DNA of 64,000 bases, taken from the NCBI GenBank assembly GCA_034770075.1, contig CM068385.1, positions 1,124,223-1,188,222 of the forward strand, written 5' to 3'. The position numbers and the translations under genes were made by a program. Positions 23,363-34,149 of this stretch are shown in pieces; within the stretch, counting starts at the first letter, position 1; every line of letters begins with the position of its first letter. The stretch is from Aralia elata. Taxonomy: Eukaryota > Streptophyta > Magnoliopsida > Apiales > Araliaceae. The notes beneath the pieces were generated by a model. That model made no database searches and had not been told where the DNA came from. It saw only the letters and a program-made list of their open reading frames with translations.

Positions 23363-24046
23363 GCGCGCGACAATTTTATAACTTTTGTAATGACACTTAC
23401 TAACACGTTAAGATTTAATTTACACCATCAGGCCAACTAATCAAAAGTCTACTAAAAGGACAAATCATGGGTTGTTGGGTAAACAATATTTAAATTTTTG
23501 AATTTCCAAGTTTCTCAAAAAAAGAAGTTGTATTTATAAAACTTACAAGTTTTAAGGTTATATATACACACTATCTTTTTAATAATTATTAAATATTTAT
23601 CAATTAATAGATAGTTAGTTGTACACACATTATGTGTGTGATATAATATAAAAAGGACAAGAGAGCGAGAGCTAGAGTGGCAGAGTAAAAACTATAAGAG
23701 CGGGAGAGAGAAATGGGTTATGAAAAAATAATTGTGTGTGAGATAATTAATAGAGATAAAAAGAGTAAAAATACAAATAAAAATAACTTGTCTTTTGTTG
23801 TTAACCAAAAAAATAAGTGTCAATTTTCTCCCGTTTTATGATATAGAAATAGATTAATAGATAATGACAATATTAAATTTAAAAAGTTTGTCATTTTATA
23901 CCTTCACAAATAATATTAAAAAAAAAAAAGAATTTTTTTTGTGGTAAGCATTATTTTTACGAGCAAAACTCTTTTTTAATGACGGAGGTCGTATTTATCA
24001 CTAGATCTAACGTGTTTCCTCGTTCACATGCAATCATTAGTTGCAC
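21428..24046. repeat. Non-coding spacer upstream of the fusion gene
   Basis: I see no gene here. Bases 21,428 to about 23,650 repeat 4861-7450 of the first spacer, including two copies of the AAAGTCTACTAAAAGGAC block (22,575 and 23,443) and an orphan promoter-like module at 23,033-23,205. They lack the hairpin MITE found at 6902. Long (AT)n tracts lie at 22,343-22,386 and 23,317-23,358. From about 23,650 the sequence is unique and purine-rich. Confidence 0.7.
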
Positions 24047-24158
24047 CCTCAAAAGTCTACTGCAACTACTACCGAGTCTTTTTTACTAATATATTTCAGA
24101 AATAACATCGGAGTTTCCCGGTAGTTGGGCTTTGAATATGTACTACAAATAATTAATC

Positions 24159-24205
<47 letters not shown>

Positions 24206-24258
24206 AATTTCTTCTTCATCTTAATGATCAATTGAATAGTGGAGAGACGTAAAAAGTT
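24047..24258 (+). promoter_or_regulatory. Promoter-proximal region and leader of the lectin-SOD fusion gene
   Basis: This is the module AAAAGTCTACT…GAGTCTTTT…CAGAAATAACATCGGAGTTTCCCGGTAGTTG…CTTTGAATATGTACTAC. It is followed by a long (AT)n run (24,164-24,201) in place of a clear TATA box and then the leader TTTCTTCTTCATCTT. A four-codon upstream ORF (ATG at about 24,223) precedes the main ATG. The same module stands upstream of the stand-alone SOD-like genes in diverged form. Confidence 0.5.
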
Positions 24259-24830
24259 ATGTCATTGCCAAGGTTTATAGTGCTTAAATCAAATTACAAC
24301 CAGAGATACTTGGGGTATGTACCACCCGAGCAATTCAAAGACATACACCAAGGTGTAGCCCCATCTAGGAACAGTTTTCTCCGGTTCGACCGAGACGAGG
24401 TTTCCACCGCATACACCAAGTTTGAGGTGAAGCCGGCCAACATTGGAAACGGCCTAGTCCACCTTAAATCATGTTACAACAACAAGTATTGGGTAAGATG
24501 GTCCCCAAATCACTGGTGGATTGTTGCTGCTGCAGACCAACCGGAAGAAGACCAGTCTAAGTGGTCCTGTACGTTGTTTAAGCCGGTTTACGTAGACCGG
24601 AATGCTAATACGGTCCGATTTTTTCATTTCCAACTAGGACATTATGCGTGTTTGTGGAGGATTGGCCTACCGTTTGGGGACTGCTTATTCGGAGGATCAA
24701 AAGATCCCGACAGAGATTCATGCGACCTCGTTACGGTCATCGATTGGGAATCGCTATCAACAAGTACTTCAATACCCAGTAGTGGTGCTGCCGTAGCGAA
24801 AGAGGATGACAATACCACATCCTTACCGAG
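24259..24830 (+). other. Agglutinin (amaranthin-type lectin) exon 1
   Basis: It encodes MSLPRFIVLKSNYN, then LVHLKSCYNNKYWVRWSPNH, then CTLFKPVYVD and HVQLGHY-like FQLGHYACLW, the order of motifs in the plant agglutinin domain (a ~150-residue beta-trefoil). It ends in an acidic linker and TTSLPR. The open frame stops at 24,834 only by reading through the donor AG|GTAATA, so the natural end is the splice site at 24,830. Read as a single exon it would give a 191-aa one-domain lectin. Confidence 0.85.
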
Positions 24831-27800
24831 GTAATATTTCCAAAAAAATGGGCCTTTTTTTTTCTCAAAATTTTTCATAAGTAAAATTTAATATTTTTAT
24901 AAGTTTTTTTCACATTAGTTTGAGACTTATTTACTATTTATATGAGAGTGATCTTAGTAAAATAATCAATTTGACTTAAAAAAGTCATAAAAAAACAATT
25001 AATTTGGGACGGAGGGAGTATCATTTAAATTTGGAAAAATATTAATTTCTTTTTCTTTTTTCTGGTACGTAGTTGAGTTTTTCTATTTATATTACTTACT
25101 AAATTAATAAATCAATAAATATTCAAATGAACAACAAAATTATAATAGCAACAATATAATTTTTCTAAATTGGATTAGTGAAGAGACAAAAAAAATCATG
25201 ACATTTCTCAGGTTTGTAGTGCTGAAATCAAACTACAACGAAAGATACTTGGGTTACGTACAGCCCAAGGAGTTCGAAGACATACACCAAGGTGTAGCTC
25301 CATCTAGAAACAATTTTCTCAGGTTCGACAGGGACGAGGTTTCCACCACCTACACAAAGTTCGAGATAGAGAGGGCCAAGATTGGAAATGGGCTAGTCCA
25401 CATTAAATCCTGTTACAATAACAAGTACTGGGTAAGGTGGTCCCCAAACCACTGGTGGATTGTTGCGGCTGCGGACCAACCGGAAGAAGATCGGTCCAAA
25501 TGGTTCTGTACGTTGTTTAAGCCGGTCTACATAGACCGGAACGCTAATACGATCCGATTTTTGCACTCCCAGTTAGGACACTATGCATGTTTGTGGAGGA
25601 TTGGTTTACCGTTTGGGGACTGCTTATTCGGAGGATCAAAAGATCCCGACAACGATTCATGCGACGTCATTACGGTCATCAATTGGGAATCGATGTCGAC
25701 AAGTACTTCGAGACCTGGTGGTAGTGGTGGTGCTGCTGTGACGGATGAGGACGATGATTATGGTTCTGCAGTGGATCAGGACAATAATAACGCGACGTCT
25801 CTGCCATGGTAATACAGTAAGCAAAATGATATATCTTGTCACAAAAAAATGACTTCTATTGCCAGTAAACACATGCATAAAATTTACACACTTTCACTTA
25901 TTAACATGGTCTACCATGTTATCTGATCGCAATAAAATTTGTAATATATTATTACAATTTTGCCATAAGATAGCAACACTTGTACAATAATTATCTCATT
26001 TAACAAAAACGCTCATTTGTAAAATTTACAGATATTAAAGACATATATATATTTAATAGTACTTATCTCTAAAAAAATATTTATTAGTTAAATAGTGGTG
26101 TCATGATTATGAATGAACATAATAAAGTTGAGAATATTGTGTTGTTTTATAATACTATCAATAAAAAAAGAATTATTTTTACAAAATATTTTTTTTATTG
26201 TAAATAAAACTCTTTTTATGGAACAGAGAAAGTAGTACCTTATAGTTTGTTTACAATAGTTATTGTTTATTTGTCTGTATTAAAATTAAATAATTGTATT
26301 GATTTTAATTTTAATTTTAATTTTTTGAATTTCACGATGACGGCATACAGTCAAAATTTATATGTATTCATAATTTTAGAACCGAGAGATTAGTTTAATG
26401 TCATTCATTTATTTGTTTTCCCATTAAGTTCTAACCCTTTGATTTTTTTGGTTTTAAATCATATAGGAATAATGTGAATGCTATTGCCACTCTTAAAGGT
26501 GACCATTTTGGTGTGAAGGGAACCATCACCTTCAGCCAACAAGGTAGGTAATATGGAATTCAATTGTACTTAATTAAATTAATACTCAGTAGAAAATACT
26601 TACAGAAAACAAAATAATAGAAAATTTATTTATAACGAAAACGGACACAGTAGAAAATACTTACAGAATAATTCACATTAATTAGCTTCTTTATTATGTT
26701 TCAGATTCAGAACAAGTGATTATAATTATCAATATCAAGAAAATCCCGTATGATTATCATGCCTTGCATATTAATACTTACGGAGACATTTCTCGTGGAA
26801 GCGCTTCAACTGGTATCATATCATTCAGTTAATATATATATATATCATCATGTATTTTTTTTCTCTTTATTACAAAAAAAAAAATTTTAATTACTTAATT
26901 CCTAGGCCTTAACAAAAATTATTTTTTTCAAGAAAAACAAAAAAGGGCCTTGGATCGAGTAATCAACGCTGGACAAACAATGAACACACTTTTGTTTGTG
27001 TTAATTATAAATATTACGATTATCATATATATTAATTTAATTTGCAGGACCAACTTTTTGTGATCTGGAAAATATTCACTCTGATATATTTGGTACGTAT
27101 ATATTTAGTGTGTCTTTTCATTGTTATATACTCCCTCCGTCCCAAATTAATTGCTTTTCTAGGACTTTTTTAAGTCAAATTGACTATTTTTAAAATTAAT
27201 AATTAAGCATATATAAATATATTTCTAAAATTATAAAAATTGAAATTAGTAATAAATTGTATATACTTTCTTTTGGTTATAATATTTTCACCTATATGTT
27301 AGCAAAAATAGTAAAAAGATTAGTTTTAAAAATAGTCAATTTGACTTTAAAAAGTCCTAGAAATGCAATTAATTTGGGACGGAGTGATATATATATATAG
27401 TGGCAAACGCAAAATTTTTTACTTGTGGAGGTTAAATAATACCCTTTTCGTTCTATAAAAAGAGTTTTATTTTAACTTTTGAAAGTCTATTAATAAAATG
27501 TTAAGTTGTTAACCTTTAAAATTGACATCATGCATGAAATTTTAGAAAATAACAAATTTTGTGATTAGTAGTACGTACTTTTAACAAACTATATAATTAT
27601 AATACTTTTATCAACTAAAATCAATGAAATTCATATCAATTTTGAAGTTTTAAATACTGTCGTTTAATTTTAAAATTCAAAATAAAATTCTTTTTGTGGA
27701 ACAAAAAGAGTGATAATTATTTGATTTTTGATGTATATACTTATGTAGTTATTTTTAAAATTAGAGATATATTTCTAAAACGACGACTTTCCGGATAGAT

Positions 27801-30800
27801 TTCTAACATTAGCTTAGATGTAGTAGTGATAATATGATATTACTCAATCTACTTAGAATAAGTAATAGCAAAACATGAACTTCATACTACTTTATAATCT
27901 ATAATTAAAAATATATTTTTTATTTTAGAACAAACAAAAAAACATTGTATGTCTAATCTTAAAAGGGGGAAGTAATATACCATACAATTCCTCAAATGTG
28001 AGAGATAATTAATAAATTCATGTACTAAATTAATTTTAACCCCTTAATTAACTACAAGTATCCCTAAAATCTAGCAAATATTTAATATAAAAAAAATTAC
28101 CAAAATTTTAAGGAGAACTTTAGACTCCACTGGTCCCTTCCTGCATCCGCCCCTCTGTAACGCATACATGTTTCTGTCGCCCCCTTAATATTTATTCATT
28201 GTTCCCTAACATATTTTCATATATACATTTTTTTGGTGGTCTAGGTAAAATACAGAGGCATATGACTACCGACAAGGTAATTTAATTCATATTCTCTTTT
28301 TTTTCTCCTTTAATTTATTTTTTTTTCAATAAAATATATATGTTGTTCTAAATGATGAAAGATGTAGAGAAGATTTTGAATTAAAAGTATTTAGGGCTTG
28401 TTTGTTAATTTAGCACGCTCAAACATTTTTTTTCCCTTTCTATTTTGATTTTTAAATTTCCTTGTATAAATAAAGATATGTTTTGCTTTCCATTTAATGA
28501 ATTTTAAATTTCCTTAACATTTAAAGACTATTTAATTAGTTCATCAATAATGATTGAGCTAGTAGGTTTTAATTTGTTTCTAAAAGGTTGGTATATGCTA
28601 TTTTTGTTAGATATCTCTGATAGGCGAGGATTCCATTATTGGAAGAACTGTCGTTGTGTATTCCAAATCAAATCCTGATCCTGGTTTAGCACTTGCATGG
28701 GGTAAGCAAGTTAAATAATACTAGTACGTACATCAAAATCAAATATAATATATGATCACTATAAAAATTCTGAAGTCTATTTTAGACATTTTTATATTTA
28801 AAATGAATGTGCATTTATTTAAATATAGTTAATATATTGTGATTGTTACAAATAATTTAAAAAGTATTAATAATTACAAGATTCATTGTCGTAAAAAGTT
28901 AAATGAATTGTAGCTATGGTGATAAAAGATGTTTCCAAAATAGTTGATACAAAATAACTTGTCAAATTATATATAACGCCTCTGAAATTCGGGTCCTACA
29001 TTTAAGCCCGGATCCGGCGCGTCACGGTACTACCCATACAATATAATCTCACTACATGAATGTAATACAAAATTATTACAATATAACCTCATCTAATCCC
29101 AAGTACGAAGACCTTTACTAATACATCAATTAATAATCATTACAAAATTTTATATATGAACACAAGGTTCAGTTCTTGAATTTAGTCATTCTTGTATATT
29201 CGTAAAATTATTCAATAATCATACATTCGTTAAAAAAAAATGTCCTTTATACAATATTGTCATCGCACTACTCTACCATACAAAGTAACTTATATAGACA
29301 CGTTTTGATCCGAAATGGATATCTTCTAATTCTGATTCAAAATTTACATACTCTTATTCACATACATTGCATACCGTTATCACGGCTAAATAATTACAAT
29401 AAAGAAAAGCAACCTTACTATTTCCGTGCGTCTCTAATCCTTATCATCACGATATCAAGATAATTGCATTGCATCATAAATCTACAAAAGTTTTATTTTT
29501 GCAAAAAAGAGCACGACGACTTAGCAAGAACTAATAGTTTACATTTTACATGCTTCACGTAACATATAATTTTTCCTTATGTTCATGCATCATCATTCTC
29601 ATATTATGCATCTTAATCATGCATTATAAATCTTATGCAATGTATATACACATGTACGTGCAAGTTTTATTTGCATCATATATCTCATAGCATACCTCAT
29701 ACATCTCATATCTGTATATTTACAATAACTCAAGTTCCACATAGAACAATATAATTACATAGTTGCACAACGTGCACACTTTATAATTCACATAACAGTG
29801 AAAGATTTAAACAATCAATTAATGTATATCAATACATTTAAACAAGTCAACAAGTTACTGAAAGAACTTGTCTTAAGCGTTCGTTGTCATATTATGATGA
29901 CTCGTCCATTAAATATCCTACACAATTTATTTAACAATAATATATCAATTAGCCACTAAAAGGCTTCATATATTGGTTCACATTATAATAATTCTTATCT
30001 AATATTGTTCGCGTATTATAGATTAATAAACGCGATTAATTCTAAAACATCTCACTCCGAGTTATAAAACTTATTTTTTGTACTTTTCTTTAACAAAACA
30101 TTGCTCTTGTTTTTATCATAACTCATTCGTTACTCATTCATTTTCGTTCATTCTTACGTCAAATTAAAGCTTATATAATCTACTTTAACATCATTTAGGC
30201 CATGGTTTCAGCCCCTTTTTCAAACGAAACAGATTTCTACTTTTTACAACCAAGGTTAGAGTACTATAAAAAAATCTGGCCAGCTTTACCCTCCCTCACT
30301 AAAACAGTCATAACTAATTCGTTTCTAAATTTTTTTAAGCGATTCTTGCACCCACGCGGAGCTAACTTCTGGGGCTATAACTTTTATGCTTTAACCATTT
30401 TCAAATTCGGAACACACAAGCCCAAAAAATTTATACAATAGGCAGGTCCAAATCTAATTTTTCAGATTGGATAGTTTTGGCGCGCTTACTTTGGAACTTT
30501 ATAACTCATTCGTCCGATATCAGAATAGGTCCGTTCTGGAGGCTATGGATTCCTTGTTCAGTGTAATATATACAACCAAAACCTCAAAATTTTCCAAGAA
30601 CTCAAACCAGTCTCGAAATTGCCTAAAGGGTAGCAGTCATACTAGTTTAATTTAGTTTTTAACCCTCTTTACGAAAACGCTCATCATAAATTTGTTTTAA
30701 CTTTTTTTTTGATTCATTCCAATTGGGTTATTTTCATAACCCATAGGAGCATAATATACTAATTCTGAACTAAATTTTCAGACATGATACATAGACATAA

Positions 30801-33800
30801 AAGTCTCAAAATTAATCCACAGACAGTCCATTAACAGTCTTCTAGTCATCTTTCCATCCATTATGTATAGGTTCGGGTTTTGTTCATTTGATTCCACTTT
30901 CATGCTATTAACAGTTAGTTTAATATATTTTCATCATTCTTATTCTTTCGGATCCTTTATGATCCTCATCAATAATAACAACCACAATAACCCCTTTCAA
31001 TCAAGCAAACTAAAAGCTTGAAAAGATGAAGATTGAAAGCTAGGGTTTTAAGTCTTACCTCTTGAGTTCTTCCTTGCTTAGCTAGATGATGATTAAGGCT
31101 TACTTTTGCTCCTCTTTTTCTTGAAAAATCTGGATCCCTCACTCAATAATTAGCTCATTAACATTTCTTTCTCTCTTGTTCTTTGCTACTTAGAATGTTT
31201 AGATGTTACCAAGTAAGCAAAGGTTCAATGAAAGATGCATGATGGCTTGGTCTTGCATCTTCTCTCCCTCTTCACTTCATCCGAAATACTCTCTCACTCT
31301 ATTCTCTCTTATTCCTCATTTTCTTACTTTGGAAATGAACTGCATAAGGGCTAGGACCGGATGTTAAGTGAAATGGGCAATTTGTGGGAACAAGACTTCT
31401 TGGAAAAAGGATGAAAACAATATTTGTTGGGCATGGCCACCATTTCAGATTTTCCATGCATGGGGGTTGAATTCTTTGTCCCTTCATGGACCATTTGTCC
31501 GCACATGCACCCTTATCTTCTTCTCCCATTGGTCTTTAATATTTTCGTGTCCACTTCTCTCTTCCTTACCCGGGTATTCCTGTTCCTTTTATTCCCAATT
31601 TGTTAAATTCTTTCTCCTTTTCTTAATTAATTGGAGCATTAAGTCTCTACTCATCCCATGTGCTCCTTTAGTTTATTAGAGCACCCACTTCTCATTTATC
31701 TTGGCCTCACCCGCGGCCTTCCTCCCAATTGTTTCATGTATTCCTTGGTTGGTTTATTAAAGTATTTAATGCCCATTTATTTTATGCTTATTCATTTATT
31801 TGTTTATTAAGGCACTTATTCTCTATTTACTTTGTTTATTAAAGCACTTCCTTCCAATTGATTTGGTCTTTCCTGTAGCCCCTCCATTTCCTCCTAAATG
31901 TGATGATTTTTCACTTCCTTCACTGTAACAACCCGTGTCAAATTTCGAGTACGGAACAAATCTTGGGTCAAATCCCAAGTCCGAATCGAATCAAATCCAT
32001 CCAAATAAGGCTTTAAATTACTGGCTCAATAGTATCTTCTTGGGTCATCTTAGCCCACCATAGGCTCACCCAAAAGGTCATGACTGAAGGTACTATTGAT
32101 AGTAACTTAATTCCTTATATACAGACAAACTTTTCCCTTATCTTTCGATGTGGGACTGGGGTGTTACAATCTCCCTCACTTAAATTTCTGACGTCCCCGT
32201 CAGAACTGATCATACACACGGTCCATAGATCTTTGCCTCTATAGCCATTGTGGGATAATACCAGCTGGCTTCGTGTCCCCACCTCCGGACCTCCCTCTCT
32301 CCATTGTGGGATAATACCACCAGCCTTCGTGTTCCCACCTCCGGCAACTCGATCGGATGACCCGACCCAAGCTTTCGAGAGTCAGCTCTGATACCATATG
32401 TAACAACCCGGGTCAAATTCCGAGTCCGGAACAAATCTTGGGTCAAATCCCAAGTCGGAATCGAATCAAATCTATCCAAATAAGGCCTTAAATTATTGGC
32501 CCAATAGTATCTTCTTGGGTCATCTTAGCCCACCACAGGCTCACCCAAAAGGTCATGACTGAAGGTACTATTGATAGTAACTTAATTCCTTATATACAGA
32601 CAAACTTTTCCCTTATCTTTCGATGTGGGACTGGGGTGTTATAATTATGTAGCAACCCGGGTCAAATTCCGAGTCTGGAACAAATCTTGGGTCAAATCTT
32701 AAGTCCGAATCGAATCAAATCCATCCAAATAAGGCCTTAAATTACTGGCCCAATAGTATCTTCTTGGGTCATCTTAGCCCACCACAGGCTCACCCAAAAG
32801 GTCATGACTGAAGGTACTATTGATAGTAACTTAATTCTTTATATACAGACAAACTTTTCCCTTATCTTTTGATGTGAGACTGGGGTATTACATTCACGTT
32901 CCATTTGTCCAATTTTGACTTTACAAATTGGATTAAATTTGGGGCTTCACTTTGAGCTTAGTTTAGAATTAACTTGGGCATTTAATCCTCCACAAACTTG
33001 GGCTACTTAATATTCCACACTTGGACTTCATCAACTAAACTAGAATTTCATTTAGTCATTTATTAGCCCACTAACTTAATCCCTTATTGGACTCATTTAA
33101 TTAGGTTAGTCATTTACTAACCAATTAATTTACCATAATCATGCACCTAAACGTACATATAACTCACATATATTTGGTTAACATATTTACACCAAATATA
33201 TTATTTTAATAATAATCTTCATCAAACTATTTATTTTATTCAATAAATAGCGTTCTTGGCATGAATAGTGCTCACGTGAATAACACTTTAGAGTTATTAC
33301 ACGAAATTAATTTATTCGATTTTACGAAACAATGACACTTAAAATTCATGCATTCACATAATCTAGGTTATAATATAACCTTTAAATACATCATATAAAA
33401 ATGAAATTTAATATATTCCATAATATTAATAAACCCAAATTAGAAGGGTACACACGATTCGTGATCGTTACATTAACTAACTATTCACTCTTTCGTTTCT
33501 AATATATGTATATATTTCATATTTATATATATACATATTAAGCTCACTACATAAATCACATAAATATATATAACACATATATATTTTTATATTCAAACCC
33601 GATACGTCTCATAATAAGAATTTTATTTATTAAATTCTTATTATAATTACTCTTCTTGCAAAATTTCGGGTTGTTACATTATAATTAGTGGATATTTCAC
33701 CATAAATAAGTGCGTCCAATGATTATAATCAATAACTATCATCCACTCCATTTTGTGTCTTTGTTTGATATCCAATATTTTGTCACCAAATTTAACTGAT

Positions 33801-34086
33801 AAATATTTTTTTATGATCGTATAAAATATGCAATAGCTCAAGTAAACTTGGAGTATTTTCTTGCACCAACTTTTCACAACTGAACTTTTTAACATGAGGT
33901 TTATAGTCAATACTTCTAAATTTATGCTATACAATCATTAAGCATATTCCCCTTGGCCCTTCGGTCGGGGTATTACATACATATTCCATTTTTTTTCTTT
34001 TTCTTTTTCCTTCTATGTCAAAGATGTTAATTTAATTTATTATTATTTTTTATGTGTATGTAGGTGTTATTGGCTACAGGTTCTGA
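24259..34086 (+). CDS. Predicted fusion protein: agglutinin-agglutinin-(dead Cu/Zn SOD-like), 514 aa, eight exons
   Basis: Exons are 24,259-24,830, 25,212-25,808, 26,467-26,543, 26,705-26,812, 27,048-27,092, 28,245-28,276, 28,611-28,701 and 34,064-34,086. All seven joins are GT-AG and keep one frame. Residues 1-190 and 192-389 are two amaranthin-type agglutinin domains, each with an acidic Ser/Gly-rich tail. Residues 391-514 are the SOD-like module, with HALHINTYGD (434-443), IIGRTVVVY (486-494) and AWGVIGYRF at the end. Of the copper His only H437 remains, with N439, T454 and Y494 at the other places. S448 and W507 replace the disulfide cysteines. Amaranthin-type lectins bind glycans in cytosol and nucleus, and the absence of a signal peptide agrees. 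The SOD part is non-enzymatic by inference, perhaps a partner-binding module. Main doubt: exon 2 has its own ATG (25,198), so two separate genes are possible. AATAAA lies at 34,144-34,149. Confidence 0.7.
24880..25018. mobile_element. Stowaway MITE remnant between the two lectin exons
   Basis: The right half of a Stowaway element is recognisable: AGTCATAAA…CAATTAATTTGGGACGGAGGGAG followed by TA. The left terminus is eroded. It resembles the complete element at 27,131-27,387. Its position fits an intron, or a short intergenic region if the lectin exons are separate genes. Confidence 0.55.
25212..25808 (+). other. Agglutinin (amaranthin-type lectin) exon 2
   Basis: It is about 85% identical to the first lectin exon (24 differences over 166 residues by hand count), with the same motif order and a longer acidic, Gly/Asp/Asn-rich tail ending ATSLPW. 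The acceptor TTTCTCAG|G at 25,211 continues the frame of exon 1 exactly at the Arg of SLPR. An in-frame ATG at 25,198 gives the alternative start MTFLRF. The donor TG|GTAATA at 25,809 joins to 26,467 and completes the Trp codon. Confidence 0.85.
26467..28701 (+). other. SOD-like module of the fusion gene, exons 3-7
   Basis: Exon lengths of 77, 108, 45, 32 and 91 nt parallel those of the stand-alone copies (70, 111, 69, 32 and 91), and the phases are identical. The 45-nt exon lacks eight codons of the loop that carries the zinc ligands in true SODs. Conserved with the stand-alone proteins are FSQQG/FTQQG, HALHINTYGDIS, the start of the penultimate exon (ISL) and LAWG/IAWG. The coding sequence is much more diverged from the stand-alone copies than these are from each other. 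Confidence 0.85.
27131..27387. mobile_element. Stowaway MITE in intron 5 of the fusion gene
   Basis: CTCCCTCCGTCCCAAATTAA at the left and its near-complement AATTTGGGACGGAGTGA at the right form classic Stowaway ends, with TA on both sides. Inner inverted sequence (AAGTCAAATTGAC / GTCAATTTGAC) is visible. It lies between exons 5 and 6. Confidence 0.85.
28972..33678 (-). mobile_element. Solo-LTR-like insertion (chromovirus type) in the last intron of the fusion gene
   Basis: Read on the minus strand it begins TGTAACAACCCGAAATTTTG and ends GAGGCGTTATA, with the 5-bp target duplication TTATA at 28,967-28,971 and 33,679-33,683. The end resembles that of the LTR closing at 42,076 (GTAGTACCGTGA … GGGGCGTCACA). 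Its ~200-bp-inner sequence is matched at 37,006-37,250. No polyprotein is inside and no second LTR is seen, so a solo LTR of about 3.7 kb, enlarged by a nested TRIM, is the simplest reading. It accounts for most of the 5362-bp intron. Confidence 0.65.
31924..32892 (-). mobile_element. TRIM retrotransposon with three LTRs
   Basis: LTR copies of 245 bp lie at 31,924-32,168, 32,399-32,643 and 32,648-32,892, beginning TGTAACAACCC and ending GGGGTGTTACA or close variants. Between the first two is a 230-bp internal region. On the minus strand it has a primer-binding site TGGTATCAGAGC (32,385-32,396, initiator-Met tRNA type) and a purine tract GTGAGGGAG beside the first LTR. It also has a ~60-bp tandem repeat (GTGGGATAATACCA). 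The whole is flanked by a perfect TTCAC duplication (31,919-31,923 and 32,893-32,897). Only ATTA separates LTRs 2 and 3. It has no coding capacity. Confidence 0.85.
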
Positions 34087-34149
34087 ATGGATAAGATGGC
34101 TTTATTGATCATCATTGTAAAATGTTTGCTCTGCAGCATCCTAAATAAA

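Noticed and set aside
25198..25812. Second lectin exon as a complete intronless gene of 204 aa
   Set aside because: The stop at 25,810 comes from reading through a good donor, and the in-frame continuation to 26,467 gives SOD-like sequence. A separate start at 25,198 is kept open as a finding.
32210..32479. 89-codon minus-strand frame in the TRIM
   Set aside because: It covers the primer-binding site and the tandem repeat of a non-coding element, with no protein motif.
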